NCBI GenBank assembly: GCA_003230195.1
Contig: QIHH01000041.1
Location: forward strand, 1-11,338
DNA: 11,338 nucleotides
Direction of reading: 5' to 3'
Source: Gammaproteobacteria bacterium
GTDB taxonomy: Bacteria > Pseudomonadota > Gammaproteobacteria > SZUA-140
Every line of letters begins with the position of its first letter. Positions within the stretch are counted from its first letter, which is position 1. Below, one piece after another: positions 1 through 4,444 of the stretch. Under the pieces are notes generated by a model. That model ran no database searches. It worked only from the letters and a program-made list of their open reading frames with translations, and was not told the origin of the DNA. Made by a program: the position numbers and the translations under genes.

Positions 1-1
1 C

Positions 2-1258
2 GTAGCGGATAATTTTATTATCCTTAAACCGCGCGATGAATGGCCCGACCCCAGCAAATCCAAGGCACAATTTGTGGCAGATTTAGAAGCGCTGGTCACA
101 CCCATTCCCGGCAATCGTTATGAGTTTTTACAACCGATACAGATGCGTTTTAACGAGCTGATATCCGGGGTGCGCTCAGAGGTCGCCGTTAAAGTTTTTG
201 GTGATGACTTCGAGCAACTTATTGAACTGGGTCACCAGATAGAAAGTGTCATTGGTAATATACCGGGTGCCGCCGATGTCTCTGCTGAGCAGACCACGGG
301 CTTACCCGTGATGACGATTGAACCCAAACGTGAAGCCATGGCACGTTATGGTTTAAGTGTGGTTCAGTTGCAAGATTTACTCGCCACTGCACTGGGGGGG
401 ACGGTCGCTAACCAGTTCTATGAAGGGGATAGGCGTTCCGACATTGTCGTTCGCCTGCCTGAACATCTGCGCACCGATGTCGATGGCTTGTCTGACTTAC
501 CAGTGATGCTGGCGACGGGTTTATATGTACCGTTGAAAGAAGTGGCTAATCTTAAACTCATCATGGGTTATAGCCAGGTTTATCGGGAAAATGGCAAACG
601 CCGGGTGGTCGTATCGGCTAATGTACGCGGCCGCGACCTCGGGTCTTTTGTGCAGGAGATTCAACAGGCGGTAAAAGAGAATGTTGATGTGCCTGCGGGT
701 TATTGGCTGGAATATGGCGGCACTTATCAAAAGTTGCAATCGGCTACCCAACGCCTCTCCATTGTAGTCCCTATCACCCTGCTGTTAGTGATTGGCTTGC
801 TTATTATGGCATTAGGGTCGTTTAAGGATGCCGCGATTATTTTTTCCGGCGTACCGTTAGCACTGACCGGAGGAATCGTGGCACTGTTGTTACGCGATAT
901 CCCTTTCTCAATTTCAGCCGCCGTGGGTTTTATTGCGCTATCAGGTATTGCGGTGCTGAATGGTTTAGTGATGGTCTCTTTTATCAAAGACCTGCGTGCT
1001 CGTGGCCAAGCGCTTAACGAAGCCATTATTGAAGGTGCCTTAACGCGCTTGCGTCCAGTGTTGATGACTGCCTTAGTGGCAGCGCTAGGATTTGTGCCCA
1101 TGGCACTGAATACCGGCATAGGCTCCGAAGTGCAACGTCCACTGGCTACGGTTGTGATTGGCGGGATTATCTCTTCGACTTTATTGACGCTGGTGGTGCT
1201 ACCCGCACTGTATCGATTGGTGCATGGGCGAATCACTATGCCACAAAAATTAAATTAA
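2..1258 (+). CDS. czcA: CzcA-family heavy-metal RND efflux pump, C-terminal part (cut by left window edge)
   Basis: This is the inner-membrane proton-driven component of a tripartite heavy-metal efflux pump (HME-RND family; Zn/Co/Cd or similar), working with a CzcB-type adaptor and a CzcC-type outer-membrane channel. The frame is open to the left edge (first codon at base 2, reading VADNFIILKPRDEWPDP), so 418 residues of a protein that is usually about 1,040 are visible. The GTG at 74 is internal, not the start. Visible parts are the second porter region (QMRFNELISGV, then VKVFGDD) and the last transmembrane block: hydrophobic segments near 757-825, 832-894, 910-978, 1062-1110 and 1144-1212. 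TM4, where the family's proton-relay acidic residues lie, is outside the window. The C-terminus (LPALYRLVHGR, then a short tail) looks complete. The residues that set metal specificity cannot be judged from this half. A palindromic repeat follows the stop. A second, truncated czcA tail lies at 4038-4166. Confidence 0.93.
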   Translation, partial: VADNFIILKPRDEWPDPSKSKAQFVADLEALVTPIPGNRYEFLQPIQMRFNELISGVRSEVAVKVFGDDFEQLIELGHQIESVIGNIPGAADVSAEQTTGLPVMTIEPKREAMARYGLSVVQLQDLLATALGGTVANQFYEGDRRSDIVVRLPEHLRTDVDGLSDLPVMLATGLYVPLKEVANLKLIMGYSQVYRENGKRRVVVSANVRGRDLGSFVQEIQQAVKENVDVPAGYWLEYGGTYQKLQSATQRLSIVVPITLLLVIGLLIMALGSFKDAAIIFSGVPLALTGGIVALLLRDIPFSISAAVGFIALSGIAVLNGLVMVSFIKDLRARGQALNEAIIEGALTRLRPVLMTALVAALGFVPMALNTGIGSEVQRPLATVVIGGIISSTLLTLVVLPALYRLVHGRITMPQKLN

Positions 1259-1267
1259 GGCGTTCCT

Positions 1268-1349
1268 CGTCCCCATGCTCCAGCGTGGGGATGCATACGG
1301 TGCCATCATTTTATTGCGGTACGGATTCCCACGCTGGAGCATGGGAACC
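1268..1349. repeat. Long imperfect palindrome (REP/BIME-like), possible czcA terminator
   Basis: Two inverted copies of an 18-base word, CCCATGCTCCAGCGTGGG at 1272-1289 and its reverse complement at 1328-1345, are separated by 38 bases. Pairing extends imperfectly on both sides, with a centre near 1308.5. Each arm is itself partly self-complementary (CCCATGCT and AGCGTGGG). The sequence type (TTCCCAYGCTSSAGCRTGGGAA) is one I know as a dispersed extragenic palindrome in gammaproteobacteria. It lies 10 bases after the czcA stop and 200 bases from a RAYT relic, the enzyme family that mobilises REP sequences. In RNA it would form a strong hairpin but has no U-run, so a terminator role is only inferred. 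Confidence 0.75.
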
Positions 1350-1385
1350 AGAAGTTCTCAGATCAGACCTAGAGATCAATCATGT

Positions 1386-1526
1386 TGAAACCTTTGCACG
1401 AGAGCTAGTTTTCGTTCCAGCAAGGCATAAATGATCGAAAAAATGGAGTTTACACCCAGTAAATGACTGTTTTGAAATCGTTTATAACGCAGCTAGAACG
1501 GAAAATAGACTCGAGCAAAGGTCTCA
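1386..1526. mobile_element. About 141-bp palindromic MITE-like element
   Basis: The stretch is an imperfect palindrome along its whole length with one fixed centre at 1456: CCTTTGC at 1391-1397 pairs with GCAAAGG at 1515-1521, and TTTAC at 1449-1453 pairs with GTAAA at 1459-1463. Intervening arms also match (for example CACGAG with CTCGAG, and TTTTCGTTC with GAACGGAAAA). Ends read GAAACCTTTGC and GCAAAGGTCTC. This end type (GAGACCTTTGC) resembles termini of some IS5-like insertion sequences, which is from memory and unconfirmed. No protein is encoded, so it would need a transposase supplied elsewhere. I could not define a target-site duplication. It sits 15 bases from where the RAYT relic loses its reading frame. 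Confidence 0.7.
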
Positions 1527-1540
1527 TATTGTTAAATACA

Positions 1541-1754
1541 TCATCGCATAGCATCAATTGAAAAGATGCCTGAAAGGAAATAGAGCTTATCCTCAATCCA
1601 CTGTCGACGATGTTCAAAGCTTCTAGCAGTCGCTGAACCCTTACCGCATAAAAAGGCGCGCCTCAGAGCCTGTCCCACGGAGTGTTTTGGGCGAGACACT
1701 GTGATAGTGCGGGGTACTCGCCAGCGAGACCTGAGAACAGCAGGATTTGGTCAT
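1541..1754 (-). pseudogene. Degenerate RAYT (REP-associated tyrosine transposase, Y1_Tnp/IS200-like) N-terminal fragment
   Basis: On the minus strand an ATG at 1754 opens MTKSCCSQVSLASTPHYHSV, the typical N-terminus of RAYT-type transposases (usual form QVSL..TPYYHCVSRCVRRAFLCG). The frame is then lost. It resumes one base out of phase at about 1663 with RRAFLCGK, followed by SFEHRRQWIEDKLYFLSGIF and SID, ending in an unrelated stop at 1541. Between the blocks, 1664-1691 holds 28 bases where the family has about three codons, so roughly 19 extra bases were inserted. The usual continuation (CAYAVMSNHYH, with the HUH metal-binding motif, then the catalytic tyrosine region) is missing, so the remnant cannot be active. 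The loss falls at the edge of the palindromic element at 1386-1526, which suggests interruption there. Family recognition is from memory of conserved words. Confidence 0.72.
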
Positions 1755-1757
1755 TGG

Positions 1758-1774
1758 TCACGTCCATGACGTGA
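1758..1774. repeat. Short inverted repeat upstream of the RAYT relic
   Basis: TCACGT at 1758-1763 and ACGTGA at 1769-1774 form a 6-bp stem around a 5-base loop, just 3 bases beyond the RAYT start codon and 18 bases before the Fic remnant. It could be a regulatory or mobile-element end hairpin, or chance. Confidence 0.35.
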
Positions 1775-1791
1775 TGTGTTGAAATTCTACC

Positions 1792-1953
1792 GGCAAATTA
1801 ACAACATCCAAATACGCAACACTAACAAAATGCTCTCCTGATACAGCTTTGCGTGATATTCAAGCGCTTATCAAAAGAAATATCATGGTGCAAAATCCTG
1901 AAAGAAGACGTAACACCAGCTATCAATTGATAAATTTAAACCTAGACGAGTAG
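1792..1953 (+). pseudogene. C-terminal winged-helix remnant of a Fic-family (DUF4172-type) protein
   Basis: The reading frame from GGC at 1792 to TAG at 1951-1953 gives 53 residues beginning GKLTTSKYATLTKCSPDTAL, continuing RDIQALIKRN, and ending RRRNTSYQLINLNLDE. This matches the usual end of long Fic proteins: a DNA-binding-like winged helix of the form LTxxKYAxLTKCSxDTALRDIQxL...GRSTSYxL. Everything upstream is missing, including the Fic core motif HPFxxGNGR that would AMPylate target proteins. An in-frame TGA lies at 1780-1782 and there is no start codon or ribosome binding site in place. It is a dead fragment left by deletion, next to mobile-element relics. Fic assignment is by pattern memory; other wHTH proteins with this ending are possible. 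Confidence 0.55.
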
Positions 1954-1958
1954 AGGCT

Positions 1959-1985
1959 ATTTCGCTTTGTTTATCCTATCGAAAT
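1959..1985. promoter_or_regulatory. Inverted repeat ahead of the small membrane protein gene
   Basis: ATTTCG at 1959-1964 and CGAAAT at 1980-1985 are exact inverse copies 15 bases apart, ending 24 bases before the GTG at 2010. The spacing would suit a dimeric repressor operator in a promoter region, but I see no clear -35/-10 pair, so function is a guess. Confidence 0.25.
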
Positions 1986-2009
1986 AAGACGCTTTACAGG
2001 TGGAGTGGA

Positions 2010-2396
2010 GTGTTCGGGATAGTGTTTAGACATCAGCCAAAGCATCGAGGCTTGCAATCCAAATCAGAATTTGGCTCAATAGGCTTTATGAACTCATGGC
2101 GCTTACTCAATAGATCAAATACCGGAAACATCCTGTTAAGGCTTGTTCTGGTATTGAGTTTATTGTTTGCCATTGCTCATGTCTCTCAGCATGCTTTGAT
2201 TGACGAAGAGGCTAGTCATCTTCAAAGTGACTGCCAGACTTGCCGACTCGCCCATTTTCAGGGGGCAACACCATCGGCAGTGTTGATGGTCACGCCTCTG
2301 TTTGTCTGCCTGGGCACGTTGCTTGCTTTTGCAATCCCCCTTTCCTCCTGCCTGCGGGTCTATTCTTGGAATGCCCGCGCACCACCCTCCCTTTGA
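2010..2396 (+). CDS. Small membrane protein with CxxC motif (DUF2946-like, metal-cluster associated)
   Basis: The frame encodes 128 residues from GTG at 2010, which has GGTGGAG just upstream, or 102 residues from ATG at 2088, which gives a more natural N-terminus (MNSWRLLNRSN) but a weaker ribosome binding site. I cannot decide between them. A hydrophobic segment lies at residues 41-56, followed by two histidines (57 and 61), an acidic stretch, then CQTC (75-78) with His82. A second hydrophobic segment covers about 89-112, and the end is NARAPPSL. Small proteins with this plan (N-terminal helix, His/Cys loop, C-terminal helix, tail ending RxPP) often sit in copper, zinc or cobalt transport clusters and are usually left as DUF2946-like. 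Here it is the only accessory-zone gene that reads intact, just upstream of the broken porin and ZnuA relics. Metal binding through the His/Cys loop is inference. Confidence 0.6.
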   Translation: MFGIVFRHQPKHRGLQSKSEFGSIGFMNSWRLLNRSNTGNILLRLVLVLSLLFAIAHVSQHALIDEEASHLQSDCQTCRLAHFQGATPSAVLMVTPLFVCLGTLLAFAIPLSSCLRVYSWNARAPPSL

Positions 2397-2439
2397 TACA
2401 GGCCAACGCTAATGATGTGTGAACGCGAATCATGAGTCC

Positions 2440-2519
2440 AAAATCCGCCGCTTCTGCGTAGTAAAACTTACCAATAGCGGGCTATTGTCTGCGTTTCATG
2501 CCTTGAAGCGACGAATTTT
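2440..2519. mobile_element. 80-bp palindromic MITE-like element
   Basis: Terminal arms AAAATCCGCCGCTTC (2440-2454) and GAAGCGACGAATTTT (2505-2519) match as inverse copies in 13 of 15 positions. The centre AATAGC-GG-GCTATT (2473-2486) shares the same midpoint, 2479.5. Such symmetry over 80 bp indicates a single folded element rather than two unrelated repeats. It encodes nothing. It lies 43 bases after the small membrane protein gene, where its hairpin could also limit read-through, and 41 bases before the direct repeats at 2560-2579. Confidence 0.65.
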
Positions 2520-2559
2520 GAATCTCAATCTGACGTATTCAGAATTATTAGCGGTGCCC

Positions 2560-2579
2560 TTAATTCAGTTTTAATTCAG
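2560..2579 (+). promoter_or_regulatory. Tandem TTAATTCAG direct repeats, possible response-regulator site
   Basis: TTAATTCAG occurs exactly twice (2560-2568 and 2571-2579), 11 bases apart start to start, about one helical turn. A third partial copy, ATTCAG, is at 2537-2542. Tandem repeats with this period are the usual binding pattern of OmpR/PhoB-type two-component regulators, including the heavy-metal CzcR/CusR types. They lie 87 bases before the porin start. I find no convincing -10 at the expected distance. The role is inferred from spacing alone. Confidence 0.4.
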
Positions 2580-2632
2580 ACTTTTCAAGTTTTCTGCGCA
2601 GGGACGATTGTGCCTGCGTGAACTGTATTGAT

Positions 2633-2653
2633 ACCCCTTTCATATAGAGGGGT
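2633..2653 (+). promoter_or_regulatory. Hairpin abutting the Shine-Dalgarno of the porin-like gene
   Basis: ACCCCTTT (2633-2640) can pair fully with AGAGGGGT (2646-2653) in RNA, including one U-G pair, around a CAUAU loop. The Shine-Dalgarno GGGAG (2654-2658) follows at once and is 7 bases from the ATG at 2666. The stem could tune translation start, or could place CCCC against the purine-rich site. Nothing shows actual regulation. Confidence 0.45.
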
Positions 2654-2665
2654 GGGAGAACAAAC

Positions 2666-3861
2666 ATGCAACAACATAAACTTTTGTTGGCGGCGCTTAG
2701 CGCTAGCCTGATTTTCATGCATTCAACAACTTCACTGGCAGCCGACAGCCATTCAAAAAAATCACTTTCTTTAGGCAATTTACCAATTCAAATCGGTCTG
2801 TCTGGCCTCTTTTCGATGGGGGGGGGGCCAGCGCAAACAGTGACGAACTTGCCGGGCTGCAAGTCGATGGGCACGACCCTAACCGTAACGGCTTTACCGT
2901 ACAAAATGTGGAGCTATCGCTCAGCAGTACAGTAGATAAATATTTTGATGCCAAAGCCAACCTGATTTTTTTAATTGATCCCGAAGGTGAAACTGTGGTC
3001 GAGCTTGAAGAGGCTTTTCTGACCACGCAGGGCTTGCCCGGGGGGTTGCAGGTGAAGGCCGGTCAGTTTTTTACCGAATTTGGCCGTCAGAACAAGCAAC
3101 ATCCTCATACTTGGGCGTTTGTCGATCAACCTGTGATTCTATCGCGCCTGTTTGGTGGCGATGGTTTGCGTAGCCAAGGGGCACGTCTGGCGTGGCTAAT
3201 GCCAGTGGATTGGTATTCCGAACTCTATTTGGGTGCTCAAAATGCCAATGGTGAGACAGTCACGAGTTTTTTATTCGCACCAGACGAAGTGGTGGGCGGG
3301 TACACCTTGCAAGAACGCAGCGCCAATAAAGGCCGTGAACTGCTCTATAGCGCCCGCTGGTTGAATGGTCTTGATCTGTCGGAAACGGTTAACGTGAATG
3401 TTGGACTTTCTGCTCTGAGCGGCCCCAACAGTAGTGGAACGGATACCGATACGGCGATCTACGGCGCGGATCTCTATCTTAAATGGTAACCGCTTCAATC
3501 CCAACGTGGTTTTCCTTTTGTCGCCTGGCACACTGAATTTCTGCAACGCGATTATGAGGTTCCCAATGAAACCTTGAAAGATTCCGGGGGTTTTACTCAG
3601 CTGCTGTGGGGCTTTAAATCGAGCTGGATTGCCGGGCTGCGTTACGGTTTTGCGCGGGCGAATGGCGACACGGTAAACGACCCACTGCGTGATAAGCGCA
3701 CACGGGTCTCTCCCAACGTGACCTGGTATCCCTCCGAATACAGCAAACTGCGCTTGCAATACAACTACGATAAAACCGAGCACCTAGCTGATAATACCAA
3801 CCACAGTCTGTGGTTACAGCTTGAATTTACCATCGACAGCCATGCTGCGCACACATTTTAA
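2666..3861 (+). pseudogene. Porin-like outer-membrane protein, broken by poly-G frame loss and an in-frame TAA
   Basis: Read with corrections, this is a ~398-residue outer-membrane beta-barrel of the type found beside ZnuA-like zinc transport genes. There is a signal peptide (MQQHKLLLAALSASLIF..., cleavage near SLA-ADS, residues 25-26), repeated barrel strands (FTVQNVELSLSSTVDKYFDA, VKAGQFFTEFGRQN, SKLRLQYNYD) and a final strand ending in Phe (SHAAHTF), as outer-membrane proteins do. Start ATG 2666 has GGGAG 7 bases upstream. Break 1 is a run of ten G at 2818-2827: the N-terminal frame ends out of phase, and eleven or eight G would restore it to read ASANSDELAGLQVDG. Break 2 is TAA at 3487-3489, in frame between YLKW and PLQSQRGFPF, consistent with a single A-to-T change of a Lys codon. 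The rest stays open to TAA 3859-3861. It lies directly upstream of the ZnuA relic. A role in metal uptake across the outer membrane is inferred from context. Confidence 0.75.
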
Positions 3862-3867
3862 GAGGAG

Positions 3868-4039
3868 ATGAACATGAGAATTTTTTTATCACCTGTCTAT
3901 GGTGTGTGGCGCTACTGACCGTCCCGCAATCTCACGCGGCCTTGCAAATAGTGACTACAACCGAGGATCTGGCCGCCATTGCCAGGGCAGTAGGCGTGAG
4001 CATATCAAGGTAGACAGCCTGACACCGGGGTCACGCGAC
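3868..4039 (+). pseudogene. ZnuA-like metal ABC transporter substrate-binding protein, N-terminal fragment with two frameshifts
   Basis: The fragment starts 6 bases after the porin gene at ATG 3868 or 3874 (AGGAG upstream). Correcting a one-base loss in the A/T run at 3879-3887 gives a signal peptide (TCLWCVALLTVPQSHA). Then LQIVTTTEDLAAIARAVG follows in one frame (to about 3995), and after a missing G near 3993-3997, EHIKVDSLTPGSRD in another. This is the N-terminus of a periplasmic solute-binding protein of the ZnuA/AdcA group (SBP_bac_9), which captures Zn or Mn for an ABC importer. The metal-ligand histidine expected just after SRD (usually DPH) is absent because the sequence switches at about 4039 to a czcA tail. 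Only ~55 of ~300 residues remain and no znuB or znuC is in the window. Close packing behind the porin suggests they once formed one operon. Confidence 0.68.
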
Positions 4040-4166
4040 ATTGACTCTGGTGGTGCTGCCCGCACTGTATCGATTGGCGCATGGGCGAGAAGCACGCGTA
4101 TCACCTAAAATGAGCACTCAAAGACTAACCGACATACTAACCTCAAGTATAATACACCCCAATTGA
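4038..4166 (+). pseudogene. C-terminal tail of a second czcA-like gene, fused to the ZnuA relic
   Basis: The frame reads TLTLVVLPALYRLAHGREAR and then VSPKMSTQRLTDILTSSIIHPN to TGA at 4164-4166. The first part is the last transmembrane segment and C-terminus of a CzcA-type pump. Bases 4040-4088 match 1183-1231 of the czcA at the left edge in 46 of 49 positions, and the sequences diverge after the HGR codons. This is therefore a paralogue's tail or a diverged duplicate, not an exact copy. Nothing else of that gene is present. The join to ZnuA sequence lies at about 4036-4040, around CGAC/ATTGAC, a string also partly present at the same place in the intact czcA. Confidence 0.72.
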
Positions 4167-4167
4167 T

Positions 4168-4353
4168 TCAAAGTGCTTTGGTTTTGGCCGCGCCACAACG
4201 ACTGCATTGATAGGACGTAATAAGTTTGCCTTGTTTAACATCAAACTGTTTATTACTTTCGATCACCCACTTATGGAATCCGCTGCGACATAAGGTAACA
4301 CCTTTTGCCTTAGCCGCCGGATTTTTCTTTTTAAAAGGAAGGATGTCTGCCAT
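4168..4353 (-). CDS. 61-aa putative zinc-ribbon protein of unknown function
   Basis: The short frame starts at ATG 4351-4353 (MADILPFKKKNPAAKAKG) and ends at TGA. Cys22, His27, Cys50 and Cys53 (LCRSGFHKW ... YQCSRCG) are spaced as a possible zinc-binding pair of knuckles, joined by a Lys-rich linker. The basic N-terminus and C-terminus (AAKTKAL) suggest contact with nucleic acid or another acidic partner. I recognise the general pattern of a small conserved gammaproteobacterial protein (MADIxPF ... FDVKQGKLxTxYxCxRCGA) but know no function. It lies on the same strand as the suc genes, 91 bases beyond the sucC tail, in the place where sucD would be expected. The ribosome binding site is weak (AT-rich leader). 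The intact frame and clean Cys/His pattern argue it is a real gene, unlike the relics next to it. Confidence 0.72.
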   Translation of the reverse strand: MADILPFKKKNPAAKAKGVTLCRSGFHKWVIESNKQFDVKQGKLITSYQCSRCGAAKTKAL

Positions 4354-4388
4354 AATTAAAAACCGAAATTAATCCTTTGATCGCGCGG

Positions 4389-4442
4389 GGATAACGGAAG
4401 ATAGCTGCTCATCCCAGCATGTTTTTCTGCTTCCTGTTATCC
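4389..4442. repeat. Palindromic repeat immediately after sucC (REP-like or weak terminator)
   Basis: GGATAACGGAAG (4389-4400) and CTTCCTGTTATCC (4430-4442) pair over 12 bp with one bulge. An inner GCTG/CAGC stem (4404-4407, 4415-4418) sits inside. The core TCATCCCAGCATGTTTTT resembles a common dispersed palindrome of gammaproteobacteria (TCATCCCGGCATGTTTTT type), recalled rather than searched. It begins 3 bases past the sucC stop. On the minus strand there is no U-run after the stem, so it is not a typical intrinsic terminator. Confidence 0.55.
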
Positions 4443-4444
4443 AG

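Noticed and set aside
727..1236. 169-codon minus-strand frame inside czcA
   Set aside because: Antisense of conserved transmembrane segments of CzcA; Ser/Thr/Pro-rich shadow.
1259..2009. CRISPR array or tRNA gene in the gene-poor region
   Set aside because: The repeats here are inverted palindromes, not regularly spaced direct repeats, and no cloverleaf or CCA-type end was found.
3271..3783. 170-codon minus-strand frame across the porin gene
   Set aside because: It crosses the region in which the plus strand encodes recognisable barrel strands; no known motifs or start signal on the minus strand.
3899..4108. 69-codon frame starting MVCGATDRP
   Set aside because: Only its middle (REHIKVDSLTPGSRD) is real ZnuA-like coding; the start and end are out-of-frame readings of the ZnuA signal peptide and the czcA tail.
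4148..4153. Perfect TATAAT on the plus strand (AAGTATAATACACCCC)
   Set aside because: No acceptable -35 at 16-18 bases upstream and no plus-strand gene or obvious RNA downstream; it would point into the antisense of the 61-aa gene.
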